Translations under genes and position numbers: made by a program
NCBI GenBank assembly: GCA_002323775.1
Contig: DCPV01000208.1
Span: forward strand, 5,467 to 24,431
Direction: 5' to 3'
Origin: Firmicutes bacterium UBA1535
GTDB taxonomy: Bacteria; Bacillota; Clostridia; Tissierellales; Sedimentibacteraceae
Length of the DNA stretch: 18,965 nucleotides
In this document: piece after piece, positions 7,859 to 16,382 of the stretch
How the letters are laid out: each line of letters opens with the position of its first letter
How positions within the stretch are numbered: the stretch's first letter is position 1
Notes under the pieces: generated by a model
The model's database searches: none
What the model saw: only the letters and a program-made list of their open reading frames with translations
Told to the model about the DNA's origin: nothing

Positions 7859-8262
7859 TCTTTATTTTTCCTTTCTTGTTTATTTATTTTACTTTTTTTA
7901 AGGAGCTGTGATGAAATCTTAGCTTGTTCCTTTTTTTGTTCATTTAGTAAATATGTAAAAGCATTTTCAGTCTTATATTTTCTAATTCTTGGTGTCAAAA
8001 AATAAAATCTAATCATAATAAGAAAATATTTTTCGTAATCCATTCCATCCTTTTTTATAAAGCCAACTAAAAAAATTGGAAAAGAAATTATCAGGATAAT
8101 CCATCCAGCTAAGTCTTCACCAATTTTCCCTCTTAAAAATATATATGAAGGTATATTTATGGCTAATGCAAGAACTAAAGAAATAATCTGTCTTAATGTT
8201 AGATTAAAAATTACTTTTGATTTAAAATCCCGTATTTCGCGTGGCAATTTAACTTCTATCAT
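7855..8262 (-). CDS. PrgI-family conjugation membrane protein
   Basis: Small inner-membrane protein of the Gram-positive T4SS, found directly upstream of virB4 in such clusters. The 135-residue product starts with the family's MIEVKLPREIRDFKSKV, followed by two hydrophobic segments (about 25-44 and 50-70). It then has the DYEKYFLIMIRFYFLTPRIRKYKTENA motif region near 75-101 and a lysine/glutamine-rich cytoplasmic tail. The ribosome binding site AGGAGG (8274-8279, complement) lies within the last codons of the virB6-like gene, and the stop overlaps the following ATG by four bases. It appears intact. It probably anchored or assembled with VirB4, whose ATPase part is now missing. Confidence 0.88.
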   Translation of the reverse strand: MIEVKLPREIRDFKSKVIFNLTLRQIISLVLALAINIPSYIFLRGKIGEDLAGWIILIISFPIFLVGFIKKDGMDYEKYFLIMIRFYFLTPRIRKYKTENAFTYLLNEQKKEQAKISSQLLKKSKINKQERKNKE

Positions 8263-8269
8263 TTTTTTA

Positions 8270-9184
8270 TTAACCTCCTGTTAGTTTTGTTGCAATATTT
8301 CCAGACCTAAATAAAAGCATTACTAAAACTATGTTTAATCCTATTACTCCCCATACATCAATTTTGATGTTACTTGCAACAACAGTAGCAACAAGCAAAG
8401 GAAAGAATTTGAGAATAACAATTATTAAAAAACCTTGTAAGCACACAGATACATAATGTTGAAAAAACTTTTTTCCAATACTTGAATATTCTTCAGATGC
8501 TATTGTTGCCAAAGGTATCGGCGAAGCCACAGTAAATAAATAAACTTCAATTACTCTTCCATAACATATTACGCCAATTAGCATTTTAGAAATAAACATA
8601 CCCACTTGAAGTGGCCAGAGTCGACCTGACATCTTTAAAAATTCCCAGTATGACATTTTCATCCATTCTTCTTTCATATCAATAAAATCAATCAAATTTG
8701 CCACATTAGATGTATATGCGGCCACTTTGTCGACAAGATTTGATACCGCAGCAAAAATGAAATTCAATATTTCTAAAGAATTTTCCATAATCATCTTAGC
8801 GAACATAAGTTGCAGTAGTACCTTAATAATATTTTCAAGGGTATTAAGCTTGAACATGGCTGCTCTTTTTGTATATCCTATCATAAAAAAAAGTGCGAGC
8901 AAGGAAAGTCCGATAGGATAGGTTATGTTGTGAAAAAAATTATTAACCCATGTACCAAGGATAGTTGCATTCCAATCCATTGTCACAATTTTACTCATCT
9001 CATCTATATCAGCACCTAGCGAGTTAAAAATTTTGTTTAGGTCATTAATGAAACCAATAACAGTAGATTCATTCGGCCCAGACCAAAATTGCTTTATCAT
9101 GCTAAAGAAAGATTTAATTTCAGCACCACCAAAGCCTGCTGAAGTTCCACCACCAAAGATTGGGAAAGAAGGCATAAATCCCAT
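8270..9184 (-). CDS. VirB6/TrbL-like T4SS membrane channel protein
   Basis: Polytopic membrane protein (304 residues) in the position occupied by VirB6/TrbL-type proteins in Firmicutes conjugation clusters, between the pilin and PrgI. The N-terminus is Gly/Phe-rich (GGGTSAGFGG near 11-20). Hydrophobic segments lie at about 84-104, 117-150, 194-222, 244-268 and 276-293, and the central part includes TYPIGLSLLALFFMIGYTKR. The protein is expected to form part of the inner-membrane pore. The ATG at 9182-9184 follows AAAGGAG at good spacing. A strong hairpin separates it from the pilin gene upstream, so its transcript level may differ from the pilin's. Assignment rests on topology and context more than on signature residues. 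Confidence 0.8.
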   Translation of the reverse strand: MGFMPSFPIFGGGTSAGFGGAEIKSFFSMIKQFWSGPNESTVIGFINDLNKIFNSLGADIDEMSKIVTMDWNATILGTWVNNFFHNITYPIGLSLLALFFMIGYTKRAAMFKLNTLENIIKVLLQLMFAKMIMENSLEILNFIFAAVSNLVDKVAAYTSNVANLIDFIDMKEEWMKMSYWEFLKMSGRLWPLQVGMFISKMLIGVICYGRVIEVYLFTVASPIPLATIASEEYSSIGKKFFQHYVSVCLQGFLIIVILKFFPLLVATVVASNIKIDVWGVIGLNIVLVMLLFRSGNIATKLTGG

Positions 9185-9215
9185 AATTTTTTACTCCTTT
9201 CTTTCAGTTGAAAGT

Positions 9216-9252
9216 CATATCACCTCTGTTCCAGTGGTACAGAGGTGATATG
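9216..9252 (-). promoter_or_regulatory. 14-bp perfect hairpin between pilin and virB6-like genes
   Basis: Arms CATATCACCTCTGT (9216-9229) and ACAGAGGTGATATG (9239-9252) are exact complements. Within the 9-base loop CC (9231-9232) can pair with GG (9236-9237), extending the stem past one mismatch. In the transcribed (minus) direction no U-run follows, so it is not a classic intrinsic terminator. It fills most of the only sizeable gap (80 bp) in this part of the operon. A role in stabilising the upstream pilin mRNA or limiting downstream expression is plausible inference. Confidence 0.7.
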
Positions 9253-9264
9253 CTTATTTTAATA

Positions 9265-9618
9265 TTACAAACCGAAGATTGTTCTATATCCTATTGCAAA
9301 GCCAACTACCATTAGCCCTCCTACGAATTCTAAAACACCTCTTCTTTTTGAGCCAGCGTCTTCAGATTGCATTCCCATTGCAATTTGTATACCTCCATAA
9401 AAAGCTAACAATCCTCCAAGTCTTATTGCCCATTTAGAAATTTCAGCTGTTACATTATCGAATGCGTCTGCATAAACAAATTTTGTACTAGACAAAAATA
9501 TTGCAACTGCTAAACTAAACATAAAAGCCTTAAATTTGTTTCTCACTTTTTTATTTGCTTTTTTTACATTCATTTTTCTTTTTTCTTCCATTAAAATTTT
9601 ATTTTTGTTTTTTTCCAT
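9265..9618 (-). CDS. VirB2/TrbC-like (Maff2-like) small pilin or membrane subunit
   Basis: A 117-residue protein. Its long lysine-rich N-terminus leads to a signal sequence (hydrophobic about 31-45, predicted cleavage after VYA at residue 50). The roughly 67-residue mature part has two hydrophobic segments (about 64-82 and 96-113) joined by a short charged loop containing GSKRRG. That layout is the VirB2/TrbC pilin arrangement, and the tract GGLLAFYGGIQIAMGMQSED resembles the small 'Maff2' proteins found at this position in Clostridia conjugative elements. It begins directly after virD4; its AAAGGAG ribosome binding site is made of the last virD4 codons. In T4SSs this subunit is needed in many copies. 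The hairpin just after the gene fits separate control of its level. Confidence 0.8.
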   Translation of the reverse strand: MEKNKNKILMEEKRKMNVKKANKKVRNKFKAFMFSLAVAIFLSSTKFVYADAFDNVTAEISKWAIRLGGLLAFYGGIQIAMGMQSEDAGSKRRGVLEFVGGLMVVGFAIGYRTIFGL

Positions 9619-9619
9619 G

Positions 9620-11578
9620 TTATTTTTCTCCTTTAAAATTCATAATTATAGAATGATTTGATTCCTCAAACCATTCTATTTCCTCTGATTTCTCAATTTC
9701 AATTTCTTCATCTTCTAACGACAAATTTGAGACAGAAAAAAACAGCCTTTGCAGCTGTTCTTGTTCAAGTTTAAAATCTTTAAAATTGTAACGTTCAAGT
9801 ATCTTCTCACGTTCACTTTCAGAAAGTTTTTCATTTTCAATTTCTCTAAATTTTTCAAAATTGAAAGTATTTTTCTCATCTGCGTCAGCAAGATATTTAT
9901 AATTTTTATGTTTTTCTAAATTGTATTTTTTAGAATAAAACGGAAGCAATCCGGATATTATTAATATACAATCATCATCTGGTATACGTCCTATTTCATC
10001 TGGTGTCATTAATTCTCTTCCAATAATTCCATAGTTCCATGTAGTGCTAGCATTTCGCCCTTTAGAATTATTTACATTCCTTGTATCAATAGTTTCTTTT
10101 CCAAGCATTTTACTCATATATTCAAGTGTACTAAGTTCTTGACTTCCAAGGAACAACAAAGATGTACACGTTCCAAGCATACCTTCCCATTGTTTATCGT
10201 ACATTTCTTTAAGTTGAGACAGAGCTTGTATTATTATAGCAACGCTTATCTCTCTACTTCTCATTGTAGTTATTAATTTCTCAAAGTTTGGTATTTTCCC
10301 AATGTTTGCAAACTCATCTAGCAGACATCTTACGTGTACTTTTAATCTTCTACCAGGACTATTGTCTGCTACATCATATAGAGCTGTAAATAACTGTGTA
10401 TACATCATTGCTGCTATAAAATTAAACATTGTATCAGTCGCATCTGGAATAACCACAAATAGAACTGTCTTTTCATCTCCAATTTTATCAAGCTGTAGCT
10501 CGTCCTTAATCATTAAATTAGACACTTCTTCAAGGTTAAATAGCGACAGCCTAACACCAAGCGAAATAAGTATAGATTTTATGGTTTTACCTGCACCTAG
10601 TTTGAAAATTTTATATTGTTTACAGGCAATATGATTTGGCTTTTCCTTTTCAAGTTGCTCGAATATAATGTCTAAATCTGATTTCCAACCCTCATTTTCT
10701 TCTCTTGCTTCGGCCATTCTGAAAAGTTCCATAACAGTGGCGAAATTGTGTTCTTCTTCAACTAATTCGTGCCAGATAAAATAAAATATAGCTTGCAATA
10801 AAGCAATCTCTGATTTTTCCCAAAATGGATCTGCTGTGTTGTTTTGTATTTCTTTTTTATTTGTATTACTTATCAAACAATCAATGAGCTTTATAACATC
10901 TGTATTCTTTTTTATGTATGCAAATGGGTTATAACACATACTTTTGCTCATATCTTTGAGGTTAAGGATTTTTAGCTTATAGCCTTTTTTAACATAAAAG
11001 CTTCCTGTGCTTTCTAATAATTCTCCTTTTGGATCAGTTATTACATAAGAACAAGAAGCTTGTAAAATATTTGGCTTAACAAAAAAACGTGATTTTCCAG
11101 CAGCAGGACTACCTAAAATAACTGTATTAACATTCTTACGAATTTTTCTGTTATCTAAAGTCATCCTTTCTGTTTCTGTAAAAATTGTGTTATAATCCTC
11201 ATCCTTATCAACAACCTTATTGATAGTTCCTTTCCAAGCCCATGCTGTTGAGCCATGCTCTTTACCTAGCCTATACTTCCCATTGTACGCCATAGCATAT
11301 AAAAATCCCGCAATATAAAATAGTGATACAAAAATCATAAAGCTTAAATCTTCTTTTTCAGGAATAAAAAAAGGTCTTGTCTTAATAGAATCGACAACAC
11401 CTTTTTCAAGTATTTCTAAATTAGTTACTATTTCTAAGCTAGTTTTATCAGCGTTCCTAAAGTTGTTAAATACAGCTCCTATATGTATACAAACATAAGA
11501 TACAAGAATATATCCAATCAAAAACAAGATTACTAATTGTTTTGTCCATATTTTCCTTAGGTCTTGGTCTGTTTTCAA
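9620..11578 (-). CDS. VirD4/PcfC-type conjugative coupling protein
   Basis: Membrane ATPase that brings the relaxase-DNA complex to the secretion channel. Two membrane segments (about 14-35 and 79-97) flank a small external loop. They precede the RecA-like domain with Walker A GSPAAGKS (156-163), the conserved TDPKGELLES (181-190), and Walker B LLDEFANIG (419-427) followed by TTMRSREISVAIIIQALSQL. The 652-residue length is normal for TraG/VirD4 proteins, and the C-terminal acidic tail may contact the relaxosome. The start is a TTG at 11576-11578, chosen because a strong AAGGTGAT-type ribosome binding site (11583-11590) precedes it and the first residues lead directly into the first membrane helix. 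The gene appears intact. PcfB, encoded just upstream, is the partner of the coupling protein in related systems. Confidence 0.93.
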   Translation of the reverse strand: MKTDQDLRKIWTKQLVILFLIGYILVSYVCIHIGAVFNNFRNADKTSLEIVTNLEILEKGVVDSIKTRPFFIPEKEDLSFMIFVSLFYIAGFLYAMAYNGKYRLGKEHGSTAWAWKGTINKVVDKDEDYNTIFTETERMTLDNRKIRKNVNTVILGSPAAGKSRFFVKPNILQASCSYVITDPKGELLESTGSFYVKKGYKLKILNLKDMSKSMCYNPFAYIKKNTDVIKLIDCLISNTNKKEIQNNTADPFWEKSEIALLQAIFYFIWHELVEEEHNFATVMELFRMAEAREENEGWKSDLDIIFEQLEKEKPNHIACKQYKIFKLGAGKTIKSILISLGVRLSLFNLEEVSNLMIKDELQLDKIGDEKTVLFVVIPDATDTMFNFIAAMMYTQLFTALYDVADNSPGRRLKVHVRCLLDEFANIGKIPNFEKLITTMRSREISVAIIIQALSQLKEMYDKQWEGMLGTCTSLLFLGSQELSTLEYMSKMLGKETIDTRNVNNSKGRNASTTWNYGIIGRELMTPDEIGRIPDDDCILIISGLLPFYSKKYNLEKHKNYKYLADADEKNTFNFEKFREIENEKLSESEREKILERYNFKDFKLEQEQLQRLFFSVSNLSLEDEEIEIEKSEEIEWFEESNHSIIMNFKGEK

Positions 11579-11596
11579 AAAATCACCTTCCTTTAG

Positions 11597-11687
11597 TTAG
11601 GCAGTGCTACAAGATGTTTCTGTATTCACAATATTATTGTTTACAACAGAACTTGAATTACTTTCATCATCTTGCTTTGCCTTTTTT
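11597..11687 (-). other. Alternative-frame tail of pcfB after an A6 run
   Basis: The pcfB frame ends at 11667 after a run of six A (plus-strand T6, 11682-11687). Read one base further along (as if the run were five A), the frame stays open until TAA at 11597-11599, adding about 24 residues (ending NNNIVNTETSCSTA), and stops immediately before the virD4 ribosome binding site. This would fill an otherwise empty 88-bp gap in a compact operon. It could reflect a slippage-prone tract, programmed frameshifting, a recent indel, a sequencing error, or chance. Confidence 0.35.
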
Positions 11688-12566
11688 CGATTTTGATTTT
11701 GATTTAGCTTTGGTTTGACTATCTTTGCTGGGCTGCTTATCGCGTGTTTCCTTGACTTCATCCTTAACTTTATTCAAAGTCTTTTTCTTATCTTTATCTG
11801 CCTTTGCAGCATTTTTTCTCTCTTCATTAGCTTTATCTCTAAGTTTTATTCTTTCTTCATCTGTAAAGACAAGTTCTGATGTACCCCATTTTTCTGTTAT
11901 CTTTCTTATATTTTCTAATCTATCCTCAAATTTTGAATTAGTAGAATCTAATCTTTCTACTTTTCCATTAGAATGAATTTCTAATGAAACCGTCTTGTCC
12001 TTTTGATTTTCTTCAAAATAGATATATTCATCAGGATTTTTTAGGTTTACTATATATCCTTTTTTTAAATCTGTTTTTTCAAGAGATACTTGAATGTAAT
12101 TTTGGGGATTTTCTTTGTCTGCTATAAATATATCCTTATCACTCATAATACAAAACTCCTCTATAATGCTTTTATCAATCTTTTCTTCAATGTTATTTTT
12201 TCTATCAGCTTCAATCTGCTTAAGTAAAGCTTGTACTATTTCAACGTCATTCGCTTTGAAGAAAATTGTAAAATTCCCTTCTTTATCTGCTTTTTCATCA
12301 AGAAGTGCAAATGTTAATCCTGTTTTCTTAGCTTTAGAAATAAACTGTTGCTTATCCCTTTCATTTAACTTAATTTGCTTGAGTTCTTCTCCACTTTCAA
12401 GCAATTTCTTCATGTTAGTTTGACCTTGATTTAATTTCCCTGAAATAGATTTTAACAAAGCCATAAATAAAAAAGAAGCAAGTTGAGATCCCATATCTAA
12501 TCCCTTCTTGCCTATTTCTGCATACATACTAGCTATTACGCCAGCAACTTCTCCACCAGTGTTCAT
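11667..12566 (-). CDS. PcfB-like (DUF3801) relaxosome/coupling accessory protein
   Basis: A 299-residue protein of the PcfB family, whose members bind the coupling protein and help load the relaxosome. The N-terminal part carries the family's 'GSQLASFLFMALLK' helix (about 27-39). The small alpha/beta domain follows, with KTGLTFALLDEKADKEGNFTIFF near 81-103, then a second unassigned domain (about 130-210) and a long lysine-rich, probably disordered tail (from about 240). The ATG at 12564-12566 follows GGAGAGGT. Residues 258-283 of the tail closely resemble the tail of the upstream accessory protein. The C-terminus may be frameshifted at an A6 run. Located between the accessory protein and virD4, the usual PcfB position. 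Confidence 0.8.
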   Translation of the reverse strand: MNTGGEVAGVIASMYAEIGKKGLDMGSQLASFLFMALLKSISGKLNQGQTNMKKLLESGEELKQIKLNERDKQQFISKAKKTGLTFALLDEKADKEGNFTIFFKANDVEIVQALLKQIEADRKNNIEEKIDKSIIEEFCIMSDKDIFIADKENPQNYIQVSLEKTDLKKGYIVNLKNPDEYIYFEENQKDKTVSLEIHSNGKVERLDSTNSKFEDRLENIRKITEKWGTSELVFTDEERIKLRDKANEERKNAAKADKDKKKTLNKVKDEVKETRDKQPSKDSQTKAKSKSKSKKGKAR

Positions 12567-12571
12567 ACTGT

Positions 12572-14899
12572 TTACCTCTCCTTATTATTATTTATTTTTT
12601 CTATATGACGCACTTTTTCTGAATCTTTTGAAATCTTTTCTTTCTTACTGTCATCAACAGATTTTTTCACTTGATTTAATGTCTTTTTATTATCTATATT
12701 TTCTTTTGATGTCTCACTTAATGTTGTATGTTCTTGTGATTCAATCATTCTAGCAAGATATGATGAATTTATTGGTATATTGCAATTTTTCATTGTATAC
12801 ACTGAATAAGTTTTACCATCGCTGTTTTCAAATGCAGCATATCCAAATTTATCTTTATTAAGCTCTTGGAACTTTGAAAGTTCTTCTTTAGTAACATCAA
12901 CACATACATTATGTTCTCTATTGATTATACCTTGCAAATCAATATTTCCATGAACAATTTGTAAGCACTTGACATCATTGGAAATTAAAATTTCTTTCAA
13001 CTGATCCATTTTATCTATAGGCACAATTATATTCATCCTATCTTTTTTATCACTCTTATTTGCTACATAGGGTAACTCGCTTTTATCTAAAATATTTTCT
13101 AATTTAATAAAATCTTCATTAGATATTCTTATATATCCTTTTTCTATATTCATATCATTGTCAATTTTTTTAGAAAATTCATCCTTAGATAATTTGTAGC
13201 TTTCTTCTTTTTTTACATTGCTAATTTCCTTTTTTACTTTTACTACTGTTTTTTTGCTTGTATTTTTATCTTTTGAATCCTCATTTTGTAATTTTTCTTT
13301 CTTTGCTTGAACTTTGACTTTTATTTTAATGTCGCAATCCTTTTCGGTATATAGTGAAAAACCTTTATCATTTTCAAATACTATATATTTATATTTAGCT
13401 TTATTAGCTTCTTGAAATTTCTCAAATTCTGCTTTAGTGACACCATGAAAAGTATTTGGTTTAGAATCTTTAATTTTTTTCCAATCAATATTGCCGTAAA
13501 CAATTTGTAGACACTTAATATCATTGGAAATTATTATTTCTTTTAACTTATCCATCTTATCTATAGGAACAGTTATATTTGTTCCATCTTTATAGTCACT
13601 CTTGTTTGATACATGAGGAATCTCATTTTTATCTAAAATATTACCTAGTTTAATAAAATCAACATCGGATATCCTTATATATCCTTTTGAAAGGTTTTCA
13701 TTATTATTAATTTTTTCAGCAAATTCTGCTTTTGCTTCACTATAACTTTTTTCATTTGCCTTTTCCTCTGGATCACCTAAACCATTTCTCTCTCTGTATT
13801 CTTTTTGCATAAATTCAAGTTCCTCTTTTGAATAAACAATTACAATATCCTTGAAATTCTTTGTAGTTTCCCTTATTTTATCTACCGCATTAGAAATACT
13901 TTTATCAGGCTCATTATTATTTGTCACAAATCTTTCTGACTTACCATCAATGTTGATATCAAGAGATAATGTTTTGATATCCGTTCTACTCATAAGCTCA
14001 TCTAAAACCTTATCTAAAGTAATATCTTCATTTTCTTTTAAATTGGATAAAGCTTTATGCTCATCAATAGGATTTAGTTCTTTCTCCTCAACCTCAGCTT
14101 TAATGTAGTTTCCTGATTCTTTGTCAAACACAGCAATAAAATTATTTAGCTCTTTAACGTTATCTATTACAATCTCGTCCAGCCCTTTAATTTTTGAAAA
14201 TAAAGATTTATTAAACTCTTTATATTCTTCATTAAGCTGTTTAAATTTTTCGCTCAAATCAATAAACTTTGCGTCCTCTTCATATAAATTGTCATAATTA
14301 TAACTTTGTTTAATTTCTGTTATATTCATTCTCATATGTTGAATCTGCTTTTCATAATCTGCTGCCCCTAAAATATCATCAGAAAATTTGATTTCACCCT
14401 TAATTAAATACTTATCTCTATATTCTTGATTTACTCTTTTGTTTTCAATGTCATCTTGCTCTAAAATTATCATAGACTTATTTAGATGTAGAGTATTATA
14501 ATTTACATCTGAATGAGCTAAATTTATACCTTTAATTAAACCTTTTTCATCGTCAATTAAGACTTTATATCTCTCACCAGTATCATATAAAATCACATCA
14601 CCGCTTTTAAGTATTTGATTGTAATAGTAATGTTCTAAAAATAATGATTTTGTGCTAAAATCACTAGGAAGATTATTAAGCTCATCTTCAGTTATTTTGA
14701 AAAAATCAAGAGCATTTTGATAAACTTCATTGATTTTATCTTTATCAACGCCATATTTAAAATTATTCAGCCCATAATCATTGAAGTATACAGTAATCTT
14801 TTGATTAAACGGAATGTTACTTAAAGTTTCGTACATATCAACAAATTCAGCTCTGTCTAATTCTCTAATATCAACTTTTTTTATATTATTTTCTTCCAT
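12572..14899 (-). CDS. Large accessory protein with two tandem domains, function unknown
   Basis: A 775-residue soluble protein encoded between the relaxase and PcfB; I do not recognise a named family. The N-terminal third (1 to about 170) resembles no motif I can assign, and a helical section (about 180-255) is probably coiled coil. Two copies of a domain of about 140 residues follow: 389-527 and 569-710. Each begins with (S/E)KGYIRIS, contains VPIDKMD(K/Q)LKEI and NDxKCLQIVxGNID, and ends with a short beta segment (SLYTEKDCDI or SVYTMKNCNI). A lysine-rich linker joins them and a lysine-rich tail follows (about 735-763). The ATG directly abuts the relaxase TAA (no gap), with AAGGAG inside the relaxase end, so the two are translationally coupled. 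A role in the relaxosome or in coupling is inferred from position only. Confidence 0.75.
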   Translation of the reverse strand: MEENNIKKVDIRELDRAEFVDMYETLSNIPFNQKITVYFNDYGLNNFKYGVDKDKINEVYQNALDFFKITEDELNNLPSDFSTKSLFLEHYYYNQILKSGDVILYDTGERYKVLIDDEKGLIKGINLAHSDVNYNTLHLNKSMIILEQDDIENKRVNQEYRDKYLIKGEIKFSDDILGAADYEKQIQHMRMNITEIKQSYNYDNLYEEDAKFIDLSEKFKQLNEEYKEFNKSLFSKIKGLDEIVIDNVKELNNFIAVFDKESGNYIKAEVEEKELNPIDEHKALSNLKENEDITLDKVLDELMSRTDIKTLSLDINIDGKSERFVTNNNEPDKSISNAVDKIRETTKNFKDIVIVYSKEELEFMQKEYRERNGLGDPEEKANEKSYSEAKAEFAEKINNNENLSKGYIRISDVDFIKLGNILDKNEIPHVSNKSDYKDGTNITVPIDKMDKLKEIIISNDIKCLQIVYGNIDWKKIKDSKPNTFHGVTKAEFEKFQEANKAKYKYIVFENDKGFSLYTEKDCDIKIKVKVQAKKEKLQNEDSKDKNTSKKTVVKVKKEISNVKKEESYKLSKDEFSKKIDNDMNIEKGYIRISNEDFIKLENILDKSELPYVANKSDKKDRMNIIVPIDKMDQLKEILISNDVKCLQIVHGNIDLQGIINREHNVCVDVTKEELSKFQELNKDKFGYAAFENSDGKTYSVYTMKNCNIPINSSYLARMIESQEHTTLSETSKENIDNKKTLNQVKKSVDDSKKEKISKDSEKVRHIEKINNNKER
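12770..13189 (-). repeat. Tandem domain repeat, copy 2
   Basis: Encodes residues about 571-710 of the accessory protein. It aligns almost without gaps to the copy at 13319-13732, at both protein and DNA level (for example the shared CTTATATATCCTTTT-type stretch that encodes KGYIRIS). The conservation indicates an internal duplication. Confidence 0.8.
13319..13732 (-). repeat. Tandem domain repeat, copy 1
   Basis: Encodes residues about 390-527 of the accessory protein, the upstream partner of the copy at 12770-13189. The two are separated by about 130 bases coding for a lysine-rich linker. Conserved landmarks are KGYIRIS, NILDK, VPIDKMD and CLQIV. Confidence 0.8.
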
Positions 14900-16378
14900 T
14901 TATTTTACTTTCTCCTTTTCATTATTATTTCTTTCGTCTAAGCTAACTTCGCTTATAACATTTTTTCGTCTTTCACTGTCAAGAGTTATTTTCAATTTTT
15001 CTATTTGTTCAAGCTCTTTGTAGTCCTCATAAATTTGTTTTCTCATCACCTCCGCATTATCAAGAACACTATCTCTTTGCTTTTCAAAATCCTTGTAATC
15101 TTTTTCAGTGTAAAGTCCGAATTTCTGAAGCTGCACCTTACTGTTTTCAAATTTCTCTATCTCATATTCATGTTTTTTTCTGTACACCCCTTTCACAAAC
15201 GATTTGCTGTACTCATCATAAAACTTTTTATATTTTTTATAAAAATTTATTTCTGTACAAACAGCGTCTGCTTTATAATCTAGGTTTTCCATTCCGTCTA
15301 AAATCTTTTTCTTGTCATCAATTTTTTGTGTTATTTTTTCTATTGCTACATCAATATCACCCCTGCTTTTAAAATTATACTTATCTATTATATTTAAACT
15401 GTAAGATAGTTTATCAACTTCATTTGATATATTTTTTTGTGCTTCATAATACCTATTGTTTTCACTATGTCTTTCATTTTTGTCAAATACTAATTCAAGC
15501 AATATGGATATGAGTAATATATTAACCTTTAGTGAATAACGATTGAATGAGAGCATTTTAAATACATAATCCCATTTATCTTTTTTTGTCCTATATTTAT
15601 ATCTTTTACGTACAGATGATTTAATGTCATATTCCCTAAGTTCAGTTCTTTTTCTTATACTATCCTCTGTGTAATCAGCTCCTAATGTTTTCCCACGCAC
15701 TTGTCTTTTCATCGAAGGGTGTTTAAATGTTATGTGCATGACATTGTGGCTTTGTTTATCTTTTATCTCATAGCCAGCATTTTTAATTTTCTTTATAAAA
15801 TCTTCATAGTCATTAGATACAGAAATGTAGTAATCAATATCCTCTTTTGTTTTTTGCTTCCATGAATTTTTATTTTTATTTTCTAGCCATTCCTTATAGG
15901 ACATAGTTCTATTTTTATATTTATTATTTATAATACTAAGTCCATATTTTTTACAAATCACATCAGAGTAAGCTCGGATATCTTCTCTTTCATTAGTACA
16001 ACTATTATATTTTTTACCATCTAGTCCAACAGAATTAATTACAATGTGATTATGTATATGTCCTTTATCAATATGAGTAGAAAGTATATATTGATAATTA
16101 CTTAAAAAAATATCAGCCCATTCCTTTCCAATTTGATTAGCTGTCTCTTTATCAGTTTCACCTTTACTAAATGATTGTATGAAATGAAACCCTAATATGT
16201 TGCCCTCTTTCTGCTTAATTTTTTTTAAAGCATTCATTTCAATATGAGCCAGTTTTGGATCAGAACTACATTTATTTGAACTTATTAAAATTTTTTCATC
16301 TGTTTTTTTCTCATTAACTATATACTCAAGAGCCTTATACAAAGTTGCATTTATTGAATGCCTTTTAACATATGCCAT
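14900..16378 (-). CDS. MOBP-type relaxase (MobA/VirD2 family)
   Basis: Nicks the transfer origin and stays covalently bound to the DNA end that is transferred. The N-terminal relaxase domain (about 1-160) shows the metal-binding histidine motif HIDKGHIHNH (102-111), with H102, H107 and H109 the likely ligands. The candidate catalytic tyrosine is Y19, in ALEYIVNEKKT. GFHFIQSFSKGE (63-74) is a conserved support motif. The 492-residue length fits. After about 200 residues there is a basic segment (GADYTEDSIRKRTELREY), a hydrophobic helix (about 287-300), then coiled-coil sequence to the end. The start ATG (16376-16378) follows GAGGAAG, located in the last codons of mobC four bases away. Ends adjacent to the accessory protein start. 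Appears intact. Confidence 0.92.
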   Translation of the reverse strand: MAYVKRHSINATLYKALEYIVNEKKTDEKILISSNKCSSDPKLAHIEMNALKKIKQKEGNILGFHFIQSFSKGETDKETANQIGKEWADIFLSNYQYILSTHIDKGHIHNHIVINSVGLDGKKYNSCTNEREDIRAYSDVICKKYGLSIINNKYKNRTMSYKEWLENKNKNSWKQKTKEDIDYYISVSNDYEDFIKKIKNAGYEIKDKQSHNVMHITFKHPSMKRQVRGKTLGADYTEDSIRKRTELREYDIKSSVRKRYKYRTKKDKWDYVFKMLSFNRYSLKVNILLISILLELVFDKNERHSENNRYYEAQKNISNEVDKLSYSLNIIDKYNFKSRGDIDVAIEKITQKIDDKKKILDGMENLDYKADAVCTEINFYKKYKKFYDEYSKSFVKGVYRKKHEYEIEKFENSKVQLQKFGLYTEKDYKDFEKQRDSVLDNAEVMRKQIYEDYKELEQIEKLKITLDSERRKNVISEVSLDERNNNEKEKVK

Positions 16379-16382
16379 ATTA

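Noticed and set aside
10302..10634. A 110-codon plus-strand frame inside virD4
   Set aside because: It lies wholly over the conserved coupling-protein sequence, has Ser/Leu-rich composition typical of a complement frame, and no start signals.
12115..12423. Plus-strand hydrophobic frame opposite pcfB
   Set aside because: Its apparent hydrophobicity comes from reading the complement of lysine- and glutamate-rich codons; no start signals.
12770..13732. A CRISPR array or short tandem DNA repeats
   Set aside because: The periodicity seen is two diverged copies of a coding domain, not short identical repeats with spacers; no CRISPR-like array occurs anywhere in the window.
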